Assembly: GCF_030758955.1 (NCBI RefSeq) | Contig: NZ_CP132360.1 | Location: 1,845,313 to 1,909,312, forward strand | DNA from: Agrococcus beijingensis | GTDB lineage: Bacteria; Actinomycetota; Actinomycetes; Actinomycetales; Microbacteriaceae | DNA length: 64,000 bases | Direction: 5' to 3' | Shown: positions 30,442-38,807 of the stretch, in pieces | How the letters are laid out: each line of letters starts with the position of its first letter | Position numbering within the stretch: the first letter of the stretch is position 1 | Notes under the pieces: model-generated | Databases searched by the model: none | What the model was told of the DNA's origin: nothing | Seen by the model: the letters and a program-made list of their open reading frames with translations, nothing else | Position numbers and translations under genes: made by a program

Positions 30442-31437
30442 TCAGGCAGCGTCGCGCGTGAAGACGCCCGTGTCGAGCCAGCCCCGCAGGCGCTCGGACG
30501 CCTTGCGGACGTAGTCGCGCGCCTGTGCCTGCGCGCCGGCGTTCGACATCGAGAGGAACGCGTTGGCGAGCAGCAGCTGCCGGGCCGCGACGAGCGCCTC
30601 GAAGTCGGCCGGGTCGCACTCCGGCAGCGGCGCCACCTCGGTGTAGCCGGCGCGCACGGCGGCCTCGACTGCAGGATCGGCGCCGCGCAGGTAGAACGCG
30701 GAGATCGCGAGGTCGAGCACCGGCACCCCGAGTCCGGCGTCGTCGAAGTCGAACACCGCCAGGCGGCCGTCGTGCCACTTGAGGTTGCCGCCGTGCAGGT
30801 CGGCGTGCAGCGGCCGCAGCGCTGCTCCGGCATAGAGCCGGTCGAAGGCGGCCGCGCTGCGCTCGCGCGCCGCCGCCAGCACCGCCAGGTCGTCGGAGCG
30901 CAGGCCCGATGCGTCGCCGAGCACGTCGCGGTCGCCGAACAGCGGCTCGTCGAACACGGTCAGCGTGCCGCCCGGCGGCAGCTGCCAGTGCTCGGCCTGC
31001 GCGTGCAGCTGTGCCATCGCCCGACCCAGCTCGCGGGCAACGTCGGGTCCGAGCTCATCGGCGTCCTCCCCGTCGAGCCAGGAGGCGACGGTCACGACCA
31101 GCGCACGCCCGAGCTCCGGGGACGCGACCTCGACGCACCAGTCCCCGTCGGGGGTGCGCAGCGGCTGCGGCACGAGCACGTCGGTCTGCTCGGCGACCGC
31201 CGCGATCCACGCCTGCTGGGCGATCGCGTGCGGGGCCGTGGTGGCGGAGTTCGTGCCGACGCGCAGCGCGAAGCGCCGGCCGGCGGCGGCGTCGAGCGCG
31301 AAGGTCGTGTTCCAATCGTGCAGCACCAGCTCGAGGCGCGCCACCTCGAGCCCGAAGGCTGCGGCCGCGCGCAGCGCCACAGGGCGCAGCGCCTCGACCT
31401 GCGCCTCGTCGTCGAGCTGGTCGTACGGGATGCTCAT
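30442..31437 (-). CDS. APH-family phosphotransferase (homoserine-kinase-II-like)
   Basis: 331 residues with the aminoglycoside-phosphotransferase fold: LRPLHADLHGGNLKW (catalytic Asp and Asn) and VFDFDDAGLG (metal-binding Asp). The N-terminal lobe includes FALRVGTNS. Such stand-alone members phosphorylate small hydroxylated metabolites; there is no sign that it is a resistance gene, and thrB already supplies homoserine kinase. Divergent from the nuclease gene at 31509. Confidence 0.8.
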   Translation of the reverse strand: MSIPYDQLDDEAQVEALRPVALRAAAAFGLEVARLELVLHDWNTTFALDAAAGRRFALRVGTNSATTAPHAIAQQAWIAAVAEQTDVLVPQPLRTPDGDWCVEVASPELGRALVVTVASWLDGEDADELGPDVARELGRAMAQLHAQAEHWQLPPGGTLTVFDEPLFGDRDVLGDASGLRSDDLAVLAAARERSAAAFDRLYAGAALRPLHADLHGGNLKWHDGRLAVFDFDDAGLGVPVLDLAISAFYLRGADPAVEAAVRAGYTEVAPLPECDPADFEALVAARQLLLANAFLSMSNAGAQAQARDYVRKASERLRGWLDTGVFTRDAA

Positions 31438-31508
31438 GCGGCCATCCCACCACGCCACGCGGGCGAGCGTGGGGCGCCGGGGCCGACAGGGCGTGGGACG
31501 ATGGTCGG

Positions 31509-32105
31509 GTGGACCTGCAGCTCGACATCTTCGGAACGGAGACGTCGCTGCTGACCCACACCGAACGCATCCTCGCCTACTCGAGCGACCGCGTCGCCTG
31601 GCTGCGGGCCCGCTCCACCGGAGTCACCGCGACCGACGCCGCGAAGCTGAGCACGCAGCGCTCGATCGCCGCCGTCGCGCGCGACAAGACGAGCCTGCGA
31701 GGCTTCACCGGCAACGCCTTCACCGACCACGGACGAGCCCGCGAGCCGCACATCGCCCGCTGGGTGCACGACCACTTCTCGCTCGCGCCCTCGGATGCGC
31801 TCTTCCACTCGGTGCCGGATCGTCGCCACCTCGCGACCCCCGACTGCATCAGCGACGACGGCACGGTGCTCGCCGAGATCAAGACGACGTCGAAGCCGTT
31901 CGACAGCATCCCCAAGAGCTACCTGCGGCAGATCTGGTGGCAGCAGTACGTGCTGGGCGCCGAGCGCACGCTCTTCGTCTGGGAGGAGCACTTCGAGTTC
32001 GTGCCCATCGGGCGGCCGAAGCACCGCTGGGTGGAGCGCGACGAGGATGAGATCGCGATGCTCGTCGACCGCGCCGACCAGCTGCTCTCCCTGCTCGCCC
32101 GCTGA
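31509..32105 (+). CDS. YqaJ-type (lambda-exonuclease-fold) nuclease
   Basis: 198 residues. YqaJ viral-recombinase signature: the helix with TGVTATDAAKL, RAREPHIARWV supplying the first Glu, TPDCISDDGTVLAEIKTT with the D-x(n)-E-x-K metal site, then the conserved Gln of LRQIWWQQYVLG. Members digest double-stranded DNA 5' to 3' in phage recombination systems; bacterial chromosomal copies are unexplained. No single-strand annealing protein is adjacent. GTG start at 31509; stop shares one base with the next start (TGATG). Confidence 0.82.
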   Translation: MDLQLDIFGTETSLLTHTERILAYSSDRVAWLRARSTGVTATDAAKLSTQRSIAAVARDKTSLRGFTGNAFTDHGRAREPHIARWVHDHFSLAPSDALFHSVPDRRHLATPDCISDDGTVLAEIKTTSKPFDSIPKSYLRQIWWQQYVLGAERTLFVWEEHFEFVPIGRPKHRWVERDEDEIAMLVDRADQLLSLLAR

Positions 32106-32848
32106 TGCTGCTCGCCATCCACGGCCTGGGCAGCGACTCGGGGGCGATGCGCGCCTACCTCGAGGGCGCCGTGCCCGCCGGCGTGCGGGTGCTCGCCCCC
32201 GACCTGCGTGCGCACGGCGCCAGCAGGCTCATCGGCGGGCCCGACGACTTCGCGCTCGAGGCGATGGCGGCGGAGGTCGCCGACGAGGTCGCGCGGCACG
32301 CCGACGGCACGCCGCTGTCGATCCTGGGCGTCTCGCTCGGGTCGGCCATCGCGGCGAGCATCGCGCGCTCTGGCCGGTTCCCGCTCGACCGCGTCGCGCT
32401 CGTGCGGCCGGCCTTCACCGACGAGCCGCTGCCGGCGAACCTCGCGGTCTTCCCGGTGATCGGCCGGCTGCTGGAGGCCTACCGGCCGCAGCGCGCGCTC
32501 GCCGAGCTGCACCGCTCCGGCGCCTGGCGGGCCATCGCCCACGAGTCGCTCGCGAACGCCCACGCGCTCGAGGCGCAGCTCACCCAGCCGCGCGCGGTCG
32601 AGCGGCGCATCCGCCTGCTCGAGATCCCGCGCAACAGCGCCTACCGGCTCGGCGAGCTGCGCATCGCCGCACCGACGGTGGTGCTGGCCAGCCACCGCGA
32701 CCCCGTGCATCCGCTGCACGTCGCCGAGGCGTGGCGCGCCGAGCTCGCCTGCCGCATGCTCGTCTCCCCCGCCCGCGACGACGGCGAGGCCGCGATGTTC
32801 GCGTGGTTCCAGCAGCAGCTGGGCAGCTTCCTCGTCGGCGTGCGGTAG
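32105..32848 (+). CDS. Alpha/beta hydrolase
   Basis: 247 residues. Nucleophile elbow GVSLGSA, oxyanion region IHGLGSDSG, and a C-terminal SHRDPVHPLHVAEAW carrying the acid (Asp) with a later His candidate. Translationally coupled to the YqaJ nuclease. It ends at 32848, and the opposing membrane-protein gene ends at 32849 with no spacer. Confidence 0.8.
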   Translation: MLLAIHGLGSDSGAMRAYLEGAVPAGVRVLAPDLRAHGASRLIGGPDDFALEAMAAEVADEVARHADGTPLSILGVSLGSAIAASIARSGRFPLDRVALVRPAFTDEPLPANLAVFPVIGRLLEAYRPQRALAELHRSGAWRAIAHESLANAHALEAQLTQPRAVERRIRLLEIPRNSAYRLGELRIAAPTVVLASHRDPVHPLHVAEAWRAELACRMLVSPARDDGEAAMFAWFQQQLGSFLVGVR

Positions 32849-33607
32849 TCAGTCGCGGGCCGCGTCGCGCGCCAGGTGCAGCGCGGCGGCGGCGGCGGGC
32901 ACCGCGCCGCCGGCACGTCCGTGCACCGACGACCGGGAGGCATCCGCCCGAAGCACCGGCAGGGTGTGCACGACGACCATCGCGATCATCCAGGCGACGC
33001 CGATGCCCGCCGCCACGAACTCGAGCGTCGAGCCGATGTCGGTGTTGCCTCGCGCGAGCGAGATGATGCCGCCCGTCGCGGCGATGATGCCGACCGCCAG
33101 GCCCCCGACGATCGACAGGCGAGCCACCCAGCGATCGCTCGCGGTGGCGAACTGCAGCATGGCCAGGCAGCCCGCGACGAATGCGAGCACGGCCGCGATG
33201 ATGTGCACCCAGTCGCGCAGCTCTGCCTCGGGGCCGAGCAGGCTAGGGCAGCCGGGCGAGCAGGGCACCGCGTCGGCGACGCCGAAGAGCGCCCCCGCGA
33301 CGACGAGCGACGCGGCCGGCACCCACAGCCGCAGGATCGGCAGCTCGGTGCGCACATCGCGCACCGCCACGGCGGTGAGCAGCACGCCCACCACGATCAG
33401 GCCGAACCCGACCTGGAACTGCGCCGCGGAGTGCATGTGCTGGGCGCCCAGCTCGGAGATGTACAGGAAGCGCTCGTACATCGCCCGCGCATCGCCGATC
33501 ACCGCAGCGCCGGCGACGAGGCTCGCGATGGCGAGCAGCGCGACGACGACGTCGGCGATCCGAGGCGGGAGCACAGCACGACTGTAGTCGCGCGCTCCGT
33601 CGGTCAC
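32849..33607 (-). CDS. DUF998-like membrane protein
   Basis: 252 residues, about six membrane helices with short loops (for example IADVVVALLAIASLVAGAAVI, LVVAGALFGVADAVPCSPGC), a two-cysteine outer loop and a cytoplasmic Ala-rich tail. This matches the DUF998 pattern; no function known. GTG start at 33607. Confidence 0.7.
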   Translation of the reverse strand: MTDGARDYSRAVLPPRIADVVVALLAIASLVAGAAVIGDARAMYERFLYISELGAQHMHSAAQFQVGFGLIVVGVLLTAVAVRDVRTELPILRLWVPAASLVVAGALFGVADAVPCSPGCPSLLGPEAELRDWVHIIAAVLAFVAGCLAMLQFATASDRWVARLSIVGGLAVGIIAATGGIISLARGNTDIGSTLEFVAAGIGVAWMIAMVVVHTLPVLRADASRSSVHGRAGGAVPAAAAALHLARDAARD

Positions 33608-33676
33608 ATGTCGTCATCCGGACACACGCCCGTCACATGCGTGGGATACGTTCGGGGAGATCCGGAGGGAAGTGCG

Positions 33677-34630
33677 ATGCGAGCAGTACTGGTGCGAGAG
33701 TTCGGCCCGACCGACAGCGTGGAGATCGGCGAGGTCGAGGCGCCGCTGAAGCTCGGCACCGAGGTCATCGTCGACGTGCACGCCGCGGGCATGAACCCGA
33801 TCGACTACAAGACGGTGATCGGCAAGGGAGCCGCCAAGGCCGTCGAGCCGCTGCTGCCGTGGGTCCCCGGCGGCGATGTCGCCGGCACGGTCGCCGAGGC
33901 GCCGTACGAGGCCCACGACCTGCAGCCGGGCGACGCCGTGTTCGGCATCGCGAACCACTGGCGCACGCGCGGCACCTTCGCCGAGCAGGTCGTGGTGCCG
34001 AGCCTCGCGCTCGCGCCGAAGCCGGAGTCGCTCAGCTTCGAGGCGGCGGCGGCAGTGCCGTGCGCCGCCCTCACGGCGTGGGATGCGGTGGTGCGGGTCG
34101 CGAAGGCACGCGCCGGTCAGCGCATCCTGATCCACGCCGGCGCCGGCGGTGTCGGCCACTTCGCCGTGCAGCTCGCGAAGTACTTCGGCGCGCACGTCAC
34201 GACCACCGTCTCGACCCGCAACGTCGACTTCGCCCGCTCGCTCGGCGCCGACGAGGTGATCGACTACACCCAGCAGCGCTTCGAGGAGGTCGTGCAGAAG
34301 GTCGACGTCGTCGTCGACCTCATCGGCAACGTCGCCGACGACACCGGCACCCGCTCGCTCGACGCGCTGAAGCACGGCGGCCTCTACCTCAACGTGCCCA
34401 CCGGCTCCTGGCCCGATTACGCATCCGCCGCCGCCGGTCGAGGCATGCGCGCCTCCTCGGTCAAGGTGGAGTCCGACGGCTCGAACCTCGGCATCATCGG
34501 GCGCCTCATCGACGCGGGCGACGTGCGCGTCGAGCTGCAGCACGTCTACCCGCTCGAGCAGGTGCACGACGCCTTTGCCGAGCTGCAGCGGGGGCATGTG
34601 CGCGGAAAGCTCGTCCTGAAGGTGCGCTGA
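33677..34630 (+). CDS. NADP-dependent quinone-oxidoreductase-like enzyme (zinc-independent MDR)
   Basis: 317 residues of the medium-chain dehydrogenase/reductase superfamily without zinc ligands. NPIDYKTVIGKG and WVPGGDVAGTV in the catalytic domain, and the nucleotide motif HAGAGGVGHFAVQLAKYFG in the Rossmann domain. Likely reduces quinones or alpha,beta-unsaturated carbonyls with NADPH. ATG at 33677 has a GGAGGGA site. Confidence 0.88.
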   Translation: MRAVLVREFGPTDSVEIGEVEAPLKLGTEVIVDVHAAGMNPIDYKTVIGKGAAKAVEPLLPWVPGGDVAGTVAEAPYEAHDLQPGDAVFGIANHWRTRGTFAEQVVVPSLALAPKPESLSFEAAAAVPCAALTAWDAVVRVAKARAGQRILIHAGAGGVGHFAVQLAKYFGAHVTTTVSTRNVDFARSLGADEVIDYTQQRFEEVVQKVDVVVDLIGNVADDTGTRSLDALKHGGLYLNVPTGSWPDYASAAAGRGMRASSVKVESDGSNLGIIGRLIDAGDVRVELQHVYPLEQVHDAFAELQRGHVRGKLVLKVR

Positions 34631-34667
34631 GCGCGCGGCGGGGCCTCCGACAGTGCAAGATGGTCGG

Positions 34668-36311
34668 ATGAGCGACGCGAAGAAGCCGCTGCTGGAGGTC
34701 TCTGGACTCAAGGTCGAGTTCACGACCCAGGACGGCACAGTCACAGCCGTGCACGAGGCGAGCCTGTCGCTCGCCGCGGGCGAGACGCTCGCGATCGTGG
34801 GTGAGTCGGGCTCGGGCAAGTCGACCACCGCGATGGCGGTGATCGGCCTGCTGTCGGGCAACGGCCGCGTCTCGGCCGGGAGCATCAAGCTCGACGGCCA
34901 GGAGCTGGTCGGCGCGAACGAGGCGACCATGCGCGGCGTGCGCGGCCGCCGCATCGGCCTCGTGCCGCAGGATCCGATGTCGAACCTCAACCCGGTCGCC
35001 AGGATCGGCACTCAGGTCGCCGAGACGCTGCTCGCGCACGGCCTCGCCACGCGCAAGGACGTCGATCAGAAGGTGATCGAGACGCTCGAGGCCGCCGGGC
35101 TGCCGAACGCCGCCGAGCGCGCGAAGTCGTACCCGCACGAGTTCTCCGGCGGCATGCGCCAGCGCGCGCTCATCGCCATCGGCCTCGCCTGTCGGCCGCA
35201 GCTGCTGATCGCCGACGAGCCCACCAGCGCGCTCGACGTGACCGTGCAGCGCACGATCCTCGACCAGCTGCAGCAGATGACCGAGCAGCTCGGCACCGCC
35301 GTGCTGCTCATCACGCACGACCTGGGCCTGGCGGCCGAGCGCGCCCAGCGCGTCGTGGTCATGCACCGCGGCCGCGTGGTCGAGCAGGGATCCGCGAAGC
35401 AGATCCTCGAGTCGCCGCAGCACCCGTACACGCAGTCGCTCGTGAAGGCGGCGCCGTCGGTCGCGATGGCGCGGCTGCGCCCCGAGGACTTCGCCACCGA
35501 GGCTGCGGATGCGTCGAAGCCGCAGGACGTCATCGTCGAGTTCGAGAACGTCACGAAGGAGTTCCACGTGCGCGGCCGGCGCGAGCCCTTCAAGGCCGTC
35601 GACGACGTGAGCCTGTCGGTGCCGCGCGGCAAGACCGTCTCGATCGTGGGCGAGTCGGGCTCGGGCAAGACCACCACCGCCCGCATGCTGCTGAAGGCCT
35701 ATGAGCCGACCAGCGGCACCGTGAAGTTCGAGGGCAAGGACGTCTTCGCGCTCTCGCGCGAGGAGCAGAAGGCCTTCCGCCAGCGGGTGCAGCCGGTGTT
35801 CCAGGACCCGTACTCGTCGCTGAACCCGATGTTCACGATCGAGAAGATCATCGAGGAGCCGCTGTCGTTCTACGGCAAGGGCTCCCGCACCGAGCGGCAG
35901 AAGCGCGTGCGCGAGCTGCTCGACCAGGTGGCGCTGCCGAGCGAGATGGCGCGCCGCTACCCGTCGGAGCTGTCGGGCGGCCAGCGGCAGCGCGTCGCCA
36001 TCGCGCGCGCGCTCGCCCTCTCCCCCGACGTGATCGTCTGCGACGAGCCGGTCTCGGCGCTCGACGTGCTCGTGCAGGATCAGATCCTGCGGCTGCTGGG
36101 CGAGCTGCAGAAGGAGCTCGGCCTCAGCTACCTGTTCATCTCGCACGACCTCGCCGTCGTGCGCCTCATCAGCGACTACGTCGCGGTGATGCAGAACGGG
36201 CGGCTCGTCGAGGCGGCGACGAGCGAGGAGATCTTCACGAATCCTCGCGATCCGTACACGCGCAAGCTGCTCGCGTCGATCCCCGGCAACGAGCTGAAGA
36301 TCGCGAGCTGA
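34668..36311 (+). CDS. Fused two-domain peptide ABC transporter ATPase (DppD-DppF type)
   Basis: 547 residues with two complete ATPase modules. First: Walker A GESGSGKS (45-52), signature FSGGMRQR, Walker B LLIADEPTSALD. Second: GESGSGKT (328-335), LSGGQRQR, VIVCDEPVSALD. Each ends with the oligopeptide-type tail (SPQHPYTQSLVKAAP; NPRDPYTRKLLASIPG). It energises the permease encoded by the facing dppABC genes, giving a full dipeptide/oligopeptide importer. The ATPase gene converges on rather than follows dppABC. Confidence 0.92.
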   Translation: MSDAKKPLLEVSGLKVEFTTQDGTVTAVHEASLSLAAGETLAIVGESGSGKSTTAMAVIGLLSGNGRVSAGSIKLDGQELVGANEATMRGVRGRRIGLVPQDPMSNLNPVARIGTQVAETLLAHGLATRKDVDQKVIETLEAAGLPNAAERAKSYPHEFSGGMRQRALIAIGLACRPQLLIADEPTSALDVTVQRTILDQLQQMTEQLGTAVLLITHDLGLAAERAQRVVVMHRGRVVEQGSAKQILESPQHPYTQSLVKAAPSVAMARLRPEDFATEAADASKPQDVIVEFENVTKEFHVRGRREPFKAVDDVSLSVPRGKTVSIVGESGSGKTTTARMLLKAYEPTSGTVKFEGKDVFALSREEQKAFRQRVQPVFQDPYSSLNPMFTIEKIIEEPLSFYGKGSRTERQKRVRELLDQVALPSEMARRYPSELSGGQRQRVAIARALALSPDVIVCDEPVSALDVLVQDQILRLLGELQKELGLSYLFISHDLAVVRLISDYVAVMQNGRLVEAATSEEIFTNPRDPYTRKLLASIPGNELKIAS

Positions 36312-36320
36312 GCGCCCGCA

Positions 36321-36649
36321 GCGCCCTCCACCTCCGATTGGCGCCTTCCGCGCCTGAGCGGCGCCTTCCGCGCCTGAGTGGCGACTTCCACGCCTCAGTG
36401 GCGCCTTCCGCGCCTCAGTGGCGCCTTCCGCGCCTCAGTGGCGCCTTCCGCGCCTGAGTGGCGCCTTCCGCACCTGAGCGGCGCCTTCCCCGCCTGAGCG
36501 GCGCCCTCCGCCCCTGAGTTGGCCACTCCCGCGCCCGAGTGGCCGCTTCCCGCGGAACCCTTCCCTGCCGCGGGAGCGCCACTCACCTGCGGGAAGCGCC
36601 ACTCACCCGCGGGAAGCGCCACTCACCCGCAGGAAGCGCCACTCAGGGG
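36321..36649. repeat. Array of 20-bp repeats in both orientations
   Basis: About ten to twelve forward copies of gcgccttccgcgcctgagtg run at exact 20-base spacing from 36321 to about 36540. The best copies are at 36341-36480, and the ends are degenerate. After a centre at about 36545-36571, four inverted copies (gggaagcgccactcacccgc type, 20-base period) run to 36649. Core shared by both arms: aaggcgccactca-like. A transcript from either side would fold into a long, re-registrable hairpin. It fills the gap between convergent dppDF and dppC and has no protein-like frame conservation. Confidence 0.85.
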
Positions 36650-36668
36650 TCGCGGGGCAGCAGCAGGA

Positions 36669-36729
36669 CCGGGGGCCGGGACGGCCCCCGGAGCTGCGGT
36701 CGCGGCAGAGGCCCGAAAGGGCCTCTGCC
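36669..36729. terminator. Two strong hairpins between dppDF and dppC
   Basis: First: ccgggggcc/ggcccccgg (36669-36691, 9 bp, five-base loop). Second: ggcagaggccc-gaaa-gggcctctgcc (36704-36729, 11 bp with a GNRA-type GAAA loop). The second lies 14 bases past the dppC stop on the minus strand. Both can act in either direction. Confidence 0.75.
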
Positions 36730-36743
36730 TCCAGCTCCACCGC

Positions 36744-37682
36744 TCAGCGCTTGCGGGTGCGGGGGTCCATCGCCTCGCGCAGCGCCTCGCCCAGCAGGGT
36801 GAAGCCGAGCGCCGCGACCATGATGCAGATGCCGGGCAGGAACGCCAGCCACGGGGCGATCGCCAGCTCTGCCTGAGCGTAGGTGAGCATGCGCCCCCAC
36901 TCCGCGGTCTCGGGGCGGCCGCCGCCGAGGCCGAGGAACGACAGCGCCGCCGCATCGATGACGGCGGTCGCGAGCGTCAGCGTCGCCTGCACGATGACCG
37001 GCCCGACCGAGTTCGGCAGCAGGTGCGACATGGTGATGCGGCCGGTGCCGAGCCCCAGCGTGCGCGCCGCGAGCACGTAGTCGGCCTCGCGCTGCTGGAG
37101 CATCGACGAGCGCAGCAGGCGCGCGAAGATCGGCACCTGCGCGACGCCGATGGCGATCATCACCGCGAGCGGCGTGCGGCCGAGGATCGCGGCGATCGAG
37201 ACCGCCAGCAGCAGGTGCGGCACCGAGAGCAGGATGTCGACGACCCGCATGATGACCGTGTCGACCCATCCGCCGAAGGCGCCCGCGAGCGCGCCCAGGA
37301 ACATGCCGCCGAGCAGGCCGAAGAAGGTCGACACGACGCCGATGAGCAACGACGCCTGCGCGCCCCAGATGAGCTTCGAGAGCACGTCGCCGCCGAAGCG
37401 GTCGATGCCGAGCGGGAACTCGGCCACCTCACCGGGACCGGGCAGATAGGTCGGCAGGCGCAGGCCTGCGCCGGGCGTCGCGAGCTCGGGGTAGGGCGCC
37501 AGCACGGGTGCGAGCACGGAGACGAGCACGAACAGCGCCACGACGATGGCGCCCGCCCAGGCGGCGGGGTTGCGGCGCGTGCGGCGCAGCACGTCGCCCC
37601 AGAAGCTGCCGGAGCGGCGCGCCTGCCCCTGGTCGCCGCCCTCGGGCGTCGGCAGCGTCGGAAGAGCTTCTGCGGCGCTCAC
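36744..37682 (-). CDS. dppC: Peptide ABC transporter permease
   Basis: 312 residues. A soluble N-terminus (RRSGSFWGDVLRRTRRNPAAW, typical OppC_N) precedes about six membrane helices; the EAA loop is EADYVLAARTLGLGTGRI. GTG at 37682 overlaps the dppB stop (GTGA). The last gene of the dppABC operon, followed by the paired hairpins. Confidence 0.93.
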   Translation of the reverse strand: MSAAEALPTLPTPEGGDQGQARRSGSFWGDVLRRTRRNPAAWAGAIVVALFVLVSVLAPVLAPYPELATPGAGLRLPTYLPGPGEVAEFPLGIDRFGGDVLSKLIWGAQASLLIGVVSTFFGLLGGMFLGALAGAFGGWVDTVIMRVVDILLSVPHLLLAVSIAAILGRTPLAVMIAIGVAQVPIFARLLRSSMLQQREADYVLAARTLGLGTGRITMSHLLPNSVGPVIVQATLTLATAVIDAAALSFLGLGGGRPETAEWGRMLTYAQAELAIAPWLAFLPGICIMVAALGFTLLGEALREAMDPRTRKR

Positions 37683-38683
37683 TGGATCCTCACCCTCGGG
37701 TCGATGAACGAGTAGGAGATGTCGACGAGCAGGTTGATGATCGCGTACGCGAAGGCGATGAAGAGCACGAAGCCCTGCAGCACCGGGAAGTCGCGCGCGA
37801 AGATGGCATCGGCGAGGAACTTGCCGATGCCGGGGAACGCGAAGACCGTCTCGGTGAGCACGGCGCCCGAGATGAGCAGGCCCGTCTGCAGGCCGATGGT
37901 CGTCACGACCGGCAGCATCGCGTTGCGCAGCACGAAGCGGTCGCGGATCACCTGCGACGAGACGCCCTTGGCGCGGCCGGTGCGCACGTAGTCGGCGTTC
38001 ACGACCTCGAGCACCGAGGCGCGCGTGATGCGCACGATGATGGCGAGCGGGATCGTCGCGAGCGCGAGCGCCGGCAGCGTCAGGTGCACGATGGCGTCCC
38101 AGGCGGCGTCGAGCTCGCCCGTGAGCAGCCCGTCGAGCACGTAGAAGCCCGTCGCATGCGTCGCATCGACGCTCCGATCCTGGCGGCCGGTGGAGGGCAG
38201 CCAGCCGAGCTGCACCGCGAACACCCACTTCAGCATGAAGGCGAGGAAGAACACCGGGATCGTGATGCCGATGAGGCTGCCGGTCACCGACAGGTGGTCG
38301 ATGAGGCGCCCATGGTTGCGCGCGGCCCAGTAGCCGAGCGGCACGCCGATGCCGACGGCGATGATGAGCGCCAGCACGGCCAGCTCGACCGTCGCCGGGA
38401 AGCGGTTCGCGAACTCCTCGAGCACCGGTCGACGGGTCTCGATCGAGTTGCCGAAGTCGCCCTGCAGCAGGCGCCCCAGCCAGGTGAGGTACTGCTCGGG
38501 CAGCGGGCGGTTGAAGCCGTAGGCCTCGTTGATGCGCTCGATCGCCTCGGGCGTCGCGCGCTCCCCCAGCAGCGCCGCGGCCGGCCCGCCGGGCAGCGCG
38601 CGCACCCAGAAGAAGAGCAGCACGGTCAGGCCGAACAGGGTCGGGATCAGCAGCAGCAGGCGCTTGCCGATGGTTCTCAGCAC
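37679..38683 (-). CDS. dppB: Peptide ABC transporter permease
   Basis: 334 residues, about six membrane helices. N-terminal helix LLLLIPTLFGLTVLLFFWV, the PGGPAAALLGERATPE segment of the family, and the EAA loop NADYVRTGRAKGVS. GTG at 38683 has a GGAGA site; a longer frame upstream is only the dppA-dppB spacer with its hairpin. Confidence 0.93.
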   Translation of the reverse strand: MLRTIGKRLLLLIPTLFGLTVLLFFWVRALPGGPAAALLGERATPEAIERINEAYGFNRPLPEQYLTWLGRLLQGDFGNSIETRRPVLEEFANRFPATVELAVLALIIAVGIGVPLGYWAARNHGRLIDHLSVTGSLIGITIPVFFLAFMLKWVFAVQLGWLPSTGRQDRSVDATHATGFYVLDGLLTGELDAAWDAIVHLTLPALALATIPLAIIVRITRASVLEVVNADYVRTGRAKGVSSQVIRDRFVLRNAMLPVVTTIGLQTGLLISGAVLTETVFAFPGIGKFLADAIFARDFPVLQGFVLFIAFAYAIINLLVDISYSFIDPRVRIQ

Positions 38684-38753
38684 GTGGGTCTCTCCGGGTG
38701 GTGGGACAGGGGCGGGCGCGGCTGCGCCCGGTGAGCGACCGAGGGCGCTCGTG

Positions 38754-38791
38754 CCGGATGCCGTGGGTCGAAGGGGACCCACGGCATCCGG
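38754..38791 (-). terminator. Intra-operon hairpin between dppA and dppB
   Basis: Perfect 16-bp stem ccggatgccgtgggtc/gacccacggcatccgg with a six-base loop, 16 bases after the dppA stop on the minus strand. No U-tract follows, so it may stabilise the dppA part of the message or cause partial termination, giving more binding protein than permease. Confidence 0.75.
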
Positions 38792-38807
38792 GTGATGAGC
38801 GTCGAGG

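Noticed and set aside
30442..31437. Aminoglycoside-resistance gene
   Set aside because: Only the general APH fold is present; no mobile context and closer resemblance to metabolic kinases.
31509..32105. Prophage remnant around the YqaJ nuclease
   Set aside because: No integrase, structural gene, annealing protein or attachment repeat is nearby; flanking genes are ordinary chromosomal ones.
36321..36649. CRISPR array
   Set aside because: The repeats are contiguous with no unique spacers, appear in both orientations and have no cas genes nearby.
36519..37715. 398-codon plus-strand frame starting in the repeat array
   Set aside because: Antisense to dppC and built partly from the 20-base repeats; no domain visible.
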